From the NCBI GenBank assembly GCA_949297805.1, contig CASFTG010000004.1, forward strand, positions 1 through 64,000: a DNA stretch of 64,000 nucleotides, in the 5' to 3' direction. The stretch comes from an uncultured bacterium. Its GTDB lineage: Bacteria > Bacillota_I > Bacilli_A > RFN20 > CAG-826. The notes below the pieces were generated by a model. That model saw nothing but the letters and a program-made list of their open reading frames with translations, was not told the DNA's origin and did not search any database. Each line of letters opens with the position of its first letter. Positions within the stretch are counted from its first letter, which is position 1. The translations under genes and the position numbers were made by a program. Below, piece after piece: positions 51,457 through 60,664 of the stretch.

Positions 51457-54400
51457 ATGCGAAAAGCAGTAACGGGGTTCGTCCAGGTTTGCCAGTCTAA
51501 CTGTCAATCCGATAACCATGGAAATTCTGTTCCACATGGTCTTAGGGTGATTGACGTGCCGACTGGAGCCGGCAAGACCACCATCGCCATCCAACTGATT
51601 GCCGACTTCACTCGAGACAGTGTTTTCTCTGATGTCCGGCGGATTATCTTCATAAGCCCGCAGAACAAGAACGTCGGGGATCCGTACGCAAAACTTAAAG
51701 AGGCTTTAGCTGATTCTGCCTCCCTTTTCGAAAAGAACTGCCTGTGGTTGCAAGCGAATTATCAACCATTAGTCGATAATTTCGATAAGGTCAAGAGCGA
51801 GATACCCGATGAACTCAGGAGCAAGTTGAGCTTCAAAAAACTCGAAAGCGCGATTCACGCCTACAATTCGTTTGACAATGATTCTTCGTACAGCGAAGTG
51901 GAGAAAGCCTTGCGCAAAAACGTCGACGATAGTGACCGTGGTTTTCGCCGGGATGTGAAAGGATATATCAGTTCTTTTAAAGGCGACAGCAAGCGTCTAT
52001 ATGGGAAAGAATTCCGGTGGCTAACTTCCATCTATCCGTCCGTAAGGGTGCCAAATAGCAAAGTCATCTTTATGAGTGTCGACAAGTTTTTACTTCCCTG
52101 CGACCCGATTGTCGATAAGACGTTCAATTTCTGCGATCCTGATTTTCTGAAGAATACTTTGATTTTCATCGATGAGTTCGATGCCTCGAAGTCGGTGGTA
52201 CTGTGGCGACTGATTGATCAGAGTTCGAATAAGAAAATTGACCTGGTTACGTATCTGACGCTTCTATGGTCGTCCCTTTCTAACAAGGAGGTGCCGGAAT
52301 CTTTGGAAAGGAACGAGCAATCCCGTGCTGCTCTCGAGAAACTTAAGGCCAAAGTCAAAGCGTGTTGGCACGATAACCGCTTGGATTACCAATTCAAACT
52401 CGAAGACCAAAACGGGCGGGGCAAATGCTTCCTCTTCCAAAGCGGCGGGTTCCACTTTGTTTTGAATAACGGGAAGGACGCTTTCATCAACGTCCATACC
52501 GATGAAAAGCGAAAACAAAATATTATTCGAATAAACGACAATACCACGGATAGCCGGTCGTTCGGTTCCTTGATATCTAGCTTACGGGGAATCTTGAAGT
52601 ACTCCATCCAAACTTTCTCCATGGTGGCCAGAAACTATTTGAACGATCACAACGCCGAAGCAAATAAAACGAATGGCGATCGCATGACGCTGGATAAAGC
52701 CATCTTGACCGTCCTAAAACTCTTTGATTTGTCGGATAACGAGGCTATCAAGGACATGGTGCTTAGGGATTACAATGAGCACGACCGGAATAAGCCCAAT
52801 CGTTTATATTGGGAAAGCTTTTATTCATCAGGTTTTTACTATATCGATTTTATCGATGATCAATCTCACAATCTGACTACCACGTTTAATTTCTGCTCCT
52901 TGGACGATACTCCTGAACGGTTCATGCTTTCGCTCTGTTCTTCGGCCATGGTGGTCGGGCTTTCCGCCACTGGTACCATAGACACCGTGACTGGGAATTA
53001 CGACCTCGAATATTTGAAGAACCAATTGCGACGCTCGTATATCCCACTGACAGAAGATGACAAGGCCAGGATTGCAGCCAACCTAAAGAAAAATGAACGG
53101 GATTATTCGACTGACATCATGGTTATGGAAGCAACGGAAACCGACGAAGAAAAGCTAGCCAAACTTGTCTTTGTCGACTATGATCACATTGATGATTTCG
53201 CCAATCTCCTCAGGTATTTCAACCTATCTGGCAACAATGATTCCTCCTTTCAAAAGCAACGTTTTGTCCGGCTTATCTTGGCGATAAAGCAATTTCTCTC
53301 CGATCTAGATGGCAAAGTCATCTTGACGCTAACCAATAACGCATTGAAGACTGATGATCGCCACCCTTTCAACAAGAAGTCGGTGGAAAAAATCGTCAAG
53401 GACCTATGTGTTGAACTCGGTTTGAATCAAGGTGTAGACGTGTATGACCTCCATGGCGCTGACTTCGATAGCGAGAAAGAACGATATAAACGCGACATAA
53501 AAGAAGGAAAGAAGGCGATATTGATATCAAGCTACCCTTCTTCCGGCACCGGGCAAAATCTGCAGTATTCGGCCGAAGACGAAGCGGGCGCTTTGGTCGA
53601 AAAGGATATCGATTCCCTTTATCTTGAGAATCCGACCAACATTTTGGTTAACCTCAACAATTATTGCAAAAGCGATAGTCAGCCGATGACTGAGGAATCG
53701 CTCAAACAATATATCTATCAGGCCGAATGCCTCGTTACTCGGGGCGAGATCAGCCATGATTACGGTTTTAATATGTTTGAAAACGGTTTCCGCGTTTATT
53801 CAGGCAACCGTAGACGCGATTATGGCAACGACGAATACCGGACCGATTCGGTGAACAACCAAAAAGCCGCTATTTTGATTCAGGCGATTGGCCGAATCAA
53901 CCGGACTCGCAACAAAAAGAAATCCCACAGGCATATTTATCTCGATCAAGACATAGTCGAAAGCGTCGATTTCCAACCGGTTGCGGACAAATTGCTAAGC
54001 AAGGATGTCCGCGATGTTATCGCCGCTTTGCCTAAAAAGGAGATCGACCCTGAATCCAAATTGAATCGATGGCTGGTCGAAGCGAGCAATCGTTCAAACG
54101 GAATTGCCAACACGCTGGATAAGCGCATAAAAGCGGATTGGTTCTCCTGGTCGGCTTCGAGCATGCAGGAATGGAAAAGCCTGCGGCAATGGGCTCTTGC
54201 CCATCCGACATGTTCCGCCGAGGAACTGAAGGACCATCCAGAATACTATGATCTCTATTATCAATACCACTCCGGCAAGGACAATCGTCTCTACTGCTCG
54301 TCATTGAATTCCAACGAGGTGACGATCGGCTTGTCGAAGACGAAAGAGACGCCGGCTTGCTTATCGGAATCCGAATGTCGCCTTGATGAAATAGCTCGGG

Positions 54401-54906
54401 TGCCGGAGATAAGAAAGTTTTTCGCCGCGAAAGGGTATGCCCTTTCCTTTGAGCCCAACGAATTCATATTGCTCCCCTCGGTCTATACTAACATCTATAA
54501 AGGAGCGTTAGGGGAAGCGGCGGGTTTGGCGGTTTTCTCTGCTTGCGGTTTGCTTTTGGATGAGATAGACGATCCGGAGAAGTTCGAAAGATTCGATTTC
54601 GCTTTCCGGGAATATGACGGGGTTTACGTCGATTTCAAACTCTGGAAGGTGGAGATGGATGGCGAAGGGGAGAAACACTTGCAAAAAGCGGAAAGCAAAC
54701 GTCAGCAAATCGGCGCCCGCCAAGTCTTAATCGTCAATGTCCTATCTGAAGATGAAGATAGCCAAAACTTGTCCGGCGGTTCAATCTATCGGGTACCGGG
54801 TTTACTTCGTCGTCAAGGCGGGAGTTTGGCAATCGACCAGCAAAGGATAATTGATATATTCAATGAACTGACTAGGGGAGGCGAAGATGATGGTCATAAC
54901 CAATAA
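51457..54906 (+). CDS. Large SF2-type helicase of an unassigned three-gene operon
   Basis: 1149 residues. VPTGAGKTTIA (Walker A, about 34-44), TLIFIDEFDASK (Walker B, about 232-243), VVGLSATGT (motif III, about 498-506) and AIGRINRTRNKK (motif VI, about 809-820) define a superfamily 2 helicase/translocase. The two RecA parts are separated by some 250 residues of unfamiliar helical sequence. The last 250 residues include ALGEAAGLAVFSACG and DGVYVDFKLWKVEMD, the latter reminiscent of a restriction-endonuclease-like core. Overlaps the next gene by 20 nt. Lies beside a restriction system; a defence role is inferred. Confidence 0.7.
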   Translation: MRKAVTGFVQVCQSNCQSDNHGNSVPHGLRVIDVPTGAGKTTIAIQLIADFTRDSVFSDVRRIIFISPQNKNVGDPYAKLKEALADSASLFEKNCLWLQANYQPLVDNFDKVKSEIPDELRSKLSFKKLESAIHAYNSFDNDSSYSEVEKALRKNVDDSDRGFRRDVKGYISSFKGDSKRLYGKEFRWLTSIYPSVRVPNSKVIFMSVDKFLLPCDPIVDKTFNFCDPDFLKNTLIFIDEFDASKSVVLWRLIDQSSNKKIDLVTYLTLLWSSLSNKEVPESLERNEQSRAALEKLKAKVKACWHDNRLDYQFKLEDQNGRGKCFLFQSGGFHFVLNNGKDAFINVHTDEKRKQNIIRINDNTTDSRSFGSLISSLRGILKYSIQTFSMVARNYLNDHNAEANKTNGDRMTLDKAILTVLKLFDLSDNEAIKDMVLRDYNEHDRNKPNRLYWESFYSSGFYYIDFIDDQSHNLTTTFNFCSLDDTPERFMLSLCSSAMVVGLSATGTIDTVTGNYDLEYLKNQLRRSYIPLTEDDKARIAANLKKNERDYSTDIMVMEATETDEEKLAKLVFVDYDHIDDFANLLRYFNLSGNNDSSFQKQRFVRLILAIKQFLSDLDGKVILTLTNNALKTDDRHPFNKKSVEKIVKDLCVELGLNQGVDVYDLHGADFDSEKERYKRDIKEGKKAILISSYPSSGTGQNLQYSAEDEAGALVEKDIDSLYLENPTNILVNLNNYCKSDSQPMTEESLKQYIYQAECLVTRGEISHDYGFNMFENGFRVYSGNRRRDYGNDEYRTDSVNNQKAAILIQAIGRINRTRNKKKSHRHIYLDQDIVESVDFQPVADKLLSKDVRDVIAALPKKEIDPESKLNRWLVEASNRSNGIANTLDKRIKADWFSWSASSMQEWKSLRQWALAHPTCSAEELKDHPEYYDLYYQYHSGKDNRLYCSSLNSNEVTIGLSKTKETPACLSESECRLDEIARVPEIRKFFAAKGYALSFEPNEFILLPSVYTNIYKGALGEAAGLAVFSACGLLLDEIDDPEKFERFDFAFREYDGVYVDFKLWKVEMDGEGEKHLQKAESKRQQIGARQVLIVNVLSEDEDSQNLSGGSIYRVPGLLRRQGGSLAIDQQRIIDIFNELTRGGEDDGHNQ

Positions 54907-56632
54907 ACTTGTCTGCCAATTTGACTTTGGGGCCATTGGCGAACGTTATGACATTTACCAAATAACTACCTCCGACCGCTATATCGCCTATGGATCATAC
55001 ATTCTGGATATTCCAACCAAAGATCTGAAGGCCGTCTCGGTCACATTCGACCAAGGCAAAAGCGCCTATGCGATGTTTGATAAGGGGAAGGTTGATCGAG
55101 CCCAGCTTGTCCGATTGCTAAACGATGAGAAATTATCCATTCGGCCGATGCCGCCGCAGGAGACGCCGACCTTCCTCTTGGCCCGGTTGTTCCTTTGCGC
55201 TTTATCCAATTACTCGCTGGAGGAAAATAGGTTCAACAACATTGGCGGCAAATTGTTCATGACCATTCCCGTTTGGCGCCGGAAAGACGGCCGAAGCTTT
55301 AAAGCTTTGGAAATCGCAATTGACCGTGAATTGCAATTAAGTGCCAAGGCCACTACCTTCACCTTGATCTCAAGATTCGATAAAGGAACCAAAGGGTTGG
55401 CGGAAGCCCCGCGATATAAATTGCTGGACAACGGGAGGCTTCGCCGGATCCTCAAAGACGACGACAAGGAAAAGGTTTATGTGAACAAAGGGCTGCCCGG
55501 CAAGAAAACCGAACTCCCCTTTTTGGAACTCCATGTCAAAAAAATAAAGGAGACCAAAGCCTATTTCCTTAATTGGGTTATTCAAACTCTGAACGAACGC
55601 TATAAAGGATTGCTGTCGATTTCCTTTTCTATGTTGGAAAAGGAAGAAACTATCGATGAAAGGCTGGATAGCGATTTCGACGACAAATCCTTGGCCTGCG
55701 TATCTTCTCACAATGTTTGCCTGACCAGTTTGCTAGAGAAAGAATACGAAGATGATCCGCTTAGGCTTCAGCGAGTGCTAAGCGAAGATTTGAATCGGCC
55801 CATTTCCCTTAATTCTTCAGTCGACCAAAAAGATATGGAGATCGCCCTTCTGCATAACGAGGAATACTACCAGCAAAAAGACGATCCCTATAAAGCGCTG
55901 TCTCGGGAACACGTCGTTCAATGCATTACGCACGAAGACGGGTTAGAAGAAGCCATTGCCAACCCTGTCGTCAGGAAGACGATTTACAAAGAGATGACGA
56001 TTAAGAACGACATCATTAACGCCCGGCGGATAACTCTTGACGATTGGTCTTATTTCGGATTTGACGGCGACTGGTATTTCGGGGAGGAGAAAAACCGTCA
56101 GAAGTATTTCATGATCATCCAACCCGATGGATCTTTCGACTTTCCCCGACCGTTTGGGATGTTTGACGGATATAGCGATCCGATTCTGAATCATCTCAGC
56201 CGTTCCCTTAATGAATTCGATCTTAAAGGTAAAACTATCGTCATGAATCACCGAGGAGACGTCAATCTTATTTCTCGGACCAATTCTTTCTGCTTGCCCA
56301 ATCCTGAGATATACGATCTCCTCTCCATTAGCCGTTCAAAGGCCTCGCGAGACCAATATCTCAACGGTTTAGTCGATATTAACCTATTCCACGACAAGGA
56401 GGGGCACTGTTTCTATAATGCCGGACTCCGGGGAACCGGGATGAAACCCAGTCTTCCCAAAGCCAATATCCTTTATCATGTCACCGTAATCAAAGGGAAA
56501 AACATAATCAAAGAAATACTGCGCCTTATGTCGGTAATCTTCGTTAAATACAATAGTTTCACCGTCCTGCCTTATCCGATCAAATACCTTCGGGAATACA
56601 TGCTCATCGATGGGGCGAAAGGGCTGCTCTAA
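54887..56632 (+). CDS. Unknown 581-residue protein, second gene of the helicase operon
   Basis: 581 residues, soluble. The start is 54887 or the adjacent ATG at 54890, after GGGGAGG inside the helicase gene. The middle has an aromatic stretch (WSYFGFDGDWYFGEEKNRQK). The C-terminal 130 residues (CFYNAGLRGTGMKPSLPKAN, YHVTVIKGKNIIKEILRLMS, FVKYNSFTVLPYPIKYLREY) look conserved and RNase H/Piwi-like in rhythm, but I see no firm catalytic set and do not claim that homology. Translation is coupled to the helicase, so it is probably a complex partner. Confidence 0.6.
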   Translation: MMVITNKLVCQFDFGAIGERYDIYQITTSDRYIAYGSYILDIPTKDLKAVSVTFDQGKSAYAMFDKGKVDRAQLVRLLNDEKLSIRPMPPQETPTFLLARLFLCALSNYSLEENRFNNIGGKLFMTIPVWRRKDGRSFKALEIAIDRELQLSAKATTFTLISRFDKGTKGLAEAPRYKLLDNGRLRRILKDDDKEKVYVNKGLPGKKTELPFLELHVKKIKETKAYFLNWVIQTLNERYKGLLSISFSMLEKEETIDERLDSDFDDKSLACVSSHNVCLTSLLEKEYEDDPLRLQRVLSEDLNRPISLNSSVDQKDMEIALLHNEEYYQQKDDPYKALSREHVVQCITHEDGLEEAIANPVVRKTIYKEMTIKNDIINARRITLDDWSYFGFDGDWYFGEEKNRQKYFMIIQPDGSFDFPRPFGMFDGYSDPILNHLSRSLNEFDLKGKTIVMNHRGDVNLISRTNSFCLPNPEIYDLLSISRSKASRDQYLNGLVDINLFHDKEGHCFYNAGLRGTGMKPSLPKANILYHVTVIKGKNIIKEILRLMSVIFVKYNSFTVLPYPIKYLREYMLIDGAKGLL

Positions 56633-56683
56633 ACCTAACTTAGCGGTAAGAACTTTTCGGAAGAATGAATGGAGACATAACTT

Positions 56684-57325
56684 ATGGACATTATCAATTC
56701 GTATGACATCCTGATTGCCCTTATTAAGGCTCAGCAAGACGCTTCAAGCGATCAAGACGATCCCTTCGTCAGAGGCCCGGTTGGGCTTGAAGGCGAAATG
56801 GGTGGCTCTCATTACCTTTTAGGCCAATGCGTGAGGCAACTATGGAACCGGAAGGGCCATGTCTGCGTCTCCAAGGCGGCCCTTGATCATTGGAACCGCT
56901 TGAAAGTAGGAGATTCCATCTTCAAATACCATTACCAAGATCGGGTGTTCTACAAAAACGAGGAAGCGGTTCGTGTCAAATTCTATGTCGGGGCCAAAAG
57001 CGTTCCGGATTGGGAGGATGACATTAAATTCACCAAGAAAGGAGATTGCTTCCGCTTCCGACAGGTATTCCATACCGAGCATATTGTTCCAATTGGCGTG
57101 ATATTGGGCCAACTTCTCGAACTAGATTTATCCGAGCCTCGAGAAGAAGTCTACAAAAAGCTAGATTCAATCGTAGATAAAATATACGTCTGTTACATGA
57201 CGAAGGAAGAGGACAGGCGATTGAATAAGCACGCCAAAACCAAGCGGTCCGACGATTACCTTCAAGTCATCAATACCTTTTATAAAGACGCAGGAATTGA
57301 AATCGCCGAGTGGCGCGACTGGTGA
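56684..57325 (+). CDS. Possible HNH-like nuclease, third gene of the helicase operon
   Basis: 213 residues. RFRQVFHTEHIVPIGVILGQ (about 123-142) has the E-H-x-x-P-I core of HNH-type nucleases; the expected second His could be in LNKHAKTKRSDDYL (about 181-194). N-terminal half: VRGPVGLEGEMGGSHYLLGQ. GGAGA precedes the ATG, 51 nt after the previous stop. Nuclease function is inferred from the short motif and would fit an effector in a helicase-based defence operon. Confidence 0.55.
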   Translation: MDIINSYDILIALIKAQQDASSDQDDPFVRGPVGLEGEMGGSHYLLGQCVRQLWNRKGHVCVSKAALDHWNRLKVGDSIFKYHYQDRVFYKNEEAVRVKFYVGAKSVPDWEDDIKFTKKGDCFRFRQVFHTEHIVPIGVILGQLLELDLSEPREEVYKKLDSIVDKIYVCYMTKEEDRRLNKHAKTKRSDDYLQVINTFYKDAGIEIAEWRDW

Positions 57326-57395
57326 TTCCAAACAAATCATTCTTGCATAGATAGGCGTAGGGCAACTGGGCCAATTCTTAATTGCCGAAATCGTC

Positions 57396-58234
57396 TCACT
57401 CCTCATCCGCCATCTCTTTCATCTTTTGCCAGTGGTTTTTCTCCGATCTGGTCACGATGCTCCAGCGGCGGAAAGGCTCTTCGATCTCGAACTTGATGAA
57501 CCCTTGCCGATTGGGGGCGAAGTAGAATGGGAAGCGGTAGTCGATCCGGCCAAAAAGGATCGGATGGTCCTTCCCGGCATGGTGTTTTCCGTGGAGCACC
57601 CGGACTAACTCCGTCTCATCCTCCATCTGATCCTCGTCCCCTTCTTCCATAACCGAGGTCATCTTGACCGCAAGGGTATGGACTTCCAACCCATAGCCAA
57701 AGGGGCCAAGGGCCAAGGAAGGCGAGACCTGCATTTTGAAGGAGTCGAAATTCCTATGGACAAAGACAAGTTCCTGATAGGAGAGCAAATACATATGCTC
57801 CGGCAGTCGGGTGGTGAGGGAATCGGGCAGATCGATATAGTGAGTATCCGAATCGCCGGGCTCGTTTATGTCGACGAACTCGATTGAGTCGCCTTTCAAT
57901 CGGCCATGGCCATAGAAACGGAAGGGGCTCTCATCAAAAAGGCCGATATGCCAGATCTCGCCTTGTTCCAGCCGGGCTTTGATCGCTTCTATCGGCTGGC
58001 CTTTGAACTTGAATAAAACTCCGGCTTAGAGGAACGCCGCTTAGGGCTAAGGGAGAGCTTGATGTAGCCTTTGCCGACAAGCGGATAGATCCCGTTATCC
58101 ATCAAGATCACCCGATCGGCGAAGGTCAATTCGAAGGATATGACTTCCTTCCCAAGAACCGTGCAGGTCTCATCATTATCGAAGACGATGCTCTGAATTC
58201 TTAAGGTTGATTGCCTTTTTCTTAACGGTGTATC
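57396..58234 (-). pseudogene. Frameshifted unknown gene without a start codon
   Basis: The upstream frame (from 58234: TPLRKRQSTLRIQSIVFDND, GKEVISFELTFADRVILMDN) and the downstream frame (GVLFKFKGQPIEAIKARLEQ, WHIGLFDESPFRFYGHG, to 57396) join into one protein if one base is added in CCGG at 58021-58024. No ATG is found at the 5' end; TTAACGGTGTA there recurs in altered form at 58377, suggesting a damaged duplicated start region. Function unknown. Confidence 0.5.
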
Positions 58235-58392
58235 TTATTGCGTTCTTTCCTTTTGGTTCCTCGATGGGGTGGGTCAATTCTCAATTGCCGTTCCCTTTCT
58301 TCGGTCTAGTCCTGATTGTCCATTCCCTAAATGGCGGATTCTTCTTATACCTAATGAATCCCGGGGCATGGTCTCCTTCTTAACCGTGTACC

Positions 58393-58674
58393 TCATTCCT
58401 CTTCTCCCCCGAAGACGAATATCAAGGTGCCATCCGCGGTATGGTACTGATAACCGGAAATAACCCCATCCTGCCCTTCGAGCTCGACCATATCCAGGAA
58501 TTCCCCGTTCGGGTCTTCGGCATCGAACGAGAGGGCGTCAAACGGGCATTCGTAAAGGGTGTTCTCCTTCGGGGCCAATTGGGCGAAATAAGCTTCGTGG
58601 CGGGCTTTATCCTCTTTCGTCTTATCGGCGAGCCGGACTTTGAAGCTACCACCTTTGACCCGGTGGATGTTCAT
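58393..58674 (-). CDS. Small acidic protein of unknown function
   Basis: 93 residues from the ATG at 58674, which follows GAGG by 8 nt; longer forms to 58680 or 58722 are possible. Sequence: SFKVRLADKTKEDKARHEAY, ENTLYECPFDALSFDAEDPN, ending GGEEE. No motif recognised. Its 5' end overlaps the antisense start of the protease relic at 58667. Confidence 0.5.
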   Translation of the reverse strand: MNIHRVKGGSFKVRLADKTKEDKARHEAYFAQLAPKENTLYECPFDALSFDAEDPNGEFLDMVELEGQDGVISGYQYHTADGTLIFVFGGEEE

Positions 58675-59020
58675 CGTCATCCTCGACGAGGATAGCTTCA
58701 ACCTGGATTCCAAGTGGGGCAAAACCCGGTCGCGCTACCCCGACGCGCCGTACCCTCTTTCGGCCACCACGGCTTTCTTCGCCGCCCACGAACTGGCCCA
58801 TGTCCTGGATTCCCATTATTTCCTTAGCGATCGGGATTACGACATCAATAAATTCTTTTCTCGCCATGGTGCGGACGCCTATTTAAACGAGCTTCGTTTC
58901 TCCGAGGATAACCGGGCTGAGGCCTTCGCCTCCTTATTGGCCCTTTATCTCTGCTCGACCTATAAGTCTCCCTTAGCCAATGAGCTTTACCAACTGGTTC
59001 AGGCGGCGATTGCTCATTAA
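58667..59020 (+). pseudogene. N-terminally truncated relative of the 22191 HExxH protein
   Basis: 118 residues (FIVILDEDSFNLDSKWGKT ...) that match the last third of the protein at 22191: same HExxH context (FFAAHELAHVLDSHYFLSDR versus VVVHEMMHALDQKHSLVGRD), a following Asn/Glu-rich helix and the same end (PLANELYQLVQAAI versus PLAQELLEATFRAI). About 170 N-terminal residues are missing and there is no ribosome binding site. Confidence 0.65.
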
Positions 59021-59185
59021 CAAAGGCCCCTGTCCTTGGGGGTCGTCGGTTAATAGTTCCAGCCCTTCTTTGATCGTCTTTCCGAAAGGGGCTAACCCAA
59101 ACTCTTTTTTCCGTGTTTCTTTCTTAAGGCCGACTGGGGCGAACTCGTGCTCGTTGTTTGTATATTTCGCCCGATGCCAATGGCA
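59019..59185 (-). pseudogene. Relic related to the gene at 60665
   Basis: An open frame without start (NNEHEFAPVGLKKETRKKEF, then GKTIKEGLELL) that parallels NEREFADVGFKTKEEKKQF and NMKEALKHW in the gene at 60665. The two related pieces lie on either side of the 59222-60481 ATPase gene. Confidence 0.4.
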
Positions 59186-59221
59186 TGGACGACGCCTTCG
59201 CGAGGCGCAGGGCGTTTCTCT

Positions 59222-60481
59222 TTAATCCTTAAGGCACGATAAGGGGACGACGTAGACGCTATCCGCTCGCCTGTAAGCGTAATCGCCTATCCCGACCAAT
59301 ACCATTAGGAAGGAAGGGGATTTCATGGCCTCGGTGTCGATTTTGCTTGATAGCTTCTTAAGGGCACTCGCCCCTTCCTCAATCGCTTTCTCGCCGCCGA
59401 GCTTGATTTCGACCAGGCCATAACCTCCGTTTCTTAGATGGATCACGGCATCGCATTCGAGCCCGGTTTTGTCCCGGTAATGGTAGACGGTACCGTTTAG
59501 CGCGTCGGCATAGACGCGTAGATCCCGGATGGCCATGGTTTCGAATAGAAGGCCGAAGGTGTGGGGGTCATCGATTAAATCGGCTGGCCCGATGCCTAAG
59601 GCCGCCGCGGCGATCGAGGGATCGGCGAAATAGCGGGTATCGGACGTCCGAATCGCCGTTTTCGAACGCAGATTGGGGTTCCAGGCCGGCATATCCTCAA
59701 TGACGAACATGTTCCTTAGGGCCGCTAGGTATTTTTCGAGCGTGCTCTCGTCGATGCGGCTTTGCATATCGGCCTTAAGGGTGGCGATCGAGGCTTGGCT
59801 CCCTTGGTTTCTGGCGTAGGCGCGGAAAAGTCTTTTGGTCCGATCGGGGTCGCGTTCCACGCGCTTGAACCGGCCTAAATCCTGGTGGATGACGGCGTCG
59901 AGGTAATCCGGGGCTTGAGCGAGGGCGATTTCCTCTTCCATATCGATCGAAGCGGGCCAGCCGCCCCGGCAAGCCAAGAAAGCGATGTCCAGCAAACTGA
60001 CGGGTTTGAACCCGCTTATCGATTCGGGCCGATCGAACATTTCGGCAAGGCTTACTTCCCCGGTCGATTCCTTCGATTCGTATAAGCTCATCGTCCGCAT
60101 CCTTAACCACCCGAATCGCCCGGTGCCGCTATGGTGGATCGAGTCGGTTGCCTCCGGGACGGAAGAGCCGGTTAAGATGAACTGACCCATTTTCCGGCGA
60201 TGATCGACTTCGAATCGGATGGCATCCCATAGCTTAGGCGCTAGCTGCCATTCATCGATAAGCCGAGGGGCGGGGCCATTCAAAACCTCGGCGGGGCTTA
60301 GGTCCGCCAACTGGAGATAGGGCTGATAGGGGTCGTCTAAGCGGATGACGCTTTTCGCCGTCTGCTCGGCCGTGGTCGTTTTGCCGCACCATTTCGGCCC
60401 TTCGATCAAAACCGCCCCCTTAGCCTTCAAGCGCTTTGCCAGTATTTTGTCGGCGATTCTCTCTTTATAAAATTCCGTCAT
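59222..60481 (-). CDS. AAA+ ATPase with DUF4143 domain (GPKWCGKT subfamily)
   Basis: 419 residues. Walker A GPKWCGKTTTA is at about 28-38, RLIDEWQLAP as the Walker B equivalent (about 73-82), FILTGSSVP, and SGTGRFGWLRMRTMSLYESK. DUF4143 part: TRYFADPSIA, TMAIRDLRVYADAL. Nuclease-like end: LECDAVI (Cys in place of the usual first Glu/Ile) and LVEIKLGGE, intact. Clear paralogue of 31853. GGAG precedes the ATG; promoter and 23-bp-period array lie upstream. Confidence 0.85.
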   Translation of the reverse strand: MTEFYKERIADKILAKRLKAKGAVLIEGPKWCGKTTTAEQTAKSVIRLDDPYQPYLQLADLSPAEVLNGPAPRLIDEWQLAPKLWDAIRFEVDHRRKMGQFILTGSSVPEATDSIHHSGTGRFGWLRMRTMSLYESKESTGEVSLAEMFDRPESISGFKPVSLLDIAFLACRGGWPASIDMEEEIALAQAPDYLDAVIHQDLGRFKRVERDPDRTKRLFRAYARNQGSQASIATLKADMQSRIDESTLEKYLAALRNMFVIEDMPAWNPNLRSKTAIRTSDTRYFADPSIAAAALGIGPADLIDDPHTFGLLFETMAIRDLRVYADALNGTVYHYRDKTGLECDAVIHLRNGGYGLVEIKLGGEKAIEEGASALKKLSSKIDTEAMKSPSFLMVLVGIGDYAYRRADSVYVVPLSCLKD

Positions 60482-60501
60482 CTTTGTTCTCCGTTGAGGG
60501 T

Positions 60502-60531
60502 ATTTTATGCTGATTTAATCGCGGCTTTCAA
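60502..60531 (-). promoter_or_regulatory. Promoter of ATPase 59222
   Basis: On the reverse strand TTGAAA (60531-60526), an 18-bp spacer and TAAAAT (60507-60502), about 20 nt upstream of the start. The repeat array begins 7 nt beyond the -35. Confidence 0.6.
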
Positions 60532-60538
60532 TGGGAAA

Positions 60539-60596
60539 TCGGTAATTTGGACAAAAGATTTTCGGTAATTTGGCCATAATATTTTCGGTAATTTGG
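60539..60596 (-). repeat. Three iteron-like repeats with exact 23-bp period upstream of ATPase 59222
   Basis: TCGGTAATTTGG (forward-strand reading) starts at 60539, 60562 and 60585, both intervals 23 bp. The A/T-rich 11-bp spacers are only loosely alike, so the 12-bp core is the conserved part. The array sits just upstream of the -35, as in the sister gene at 31853, but the repeat sequence is different. Confidence 0.8.
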
Positions 60597-60664
60597 CGAA
60601 TCGAATGTTTTTCGAGGGTGCAGCGGCAGCCAATGCAACCTAATGGTTTTCGCGGTTTCTGTTT

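Noticed and set aside
54887-56632. Argonaute or Piwi protein
   Set aside because: The C-terminal pattern is suggestive, but no DEDX catalytic set or MID-type motif could be identified by eye.
57426-57887. Forward frames opposite the frameshifted gene at 57396-58234
   Set aside because: Short, without ribosome binding sites; the reverse-strand frames join into a coherent protein.
4620-60481. Calling the DUF4143 genes an insertion sequence family
   Set aside because: No terminal inverted repeats or transposase motif, and each gene's flanking and upstream sequences differ. Flanking duplications at some copies are reported as a finding, not as an IS.
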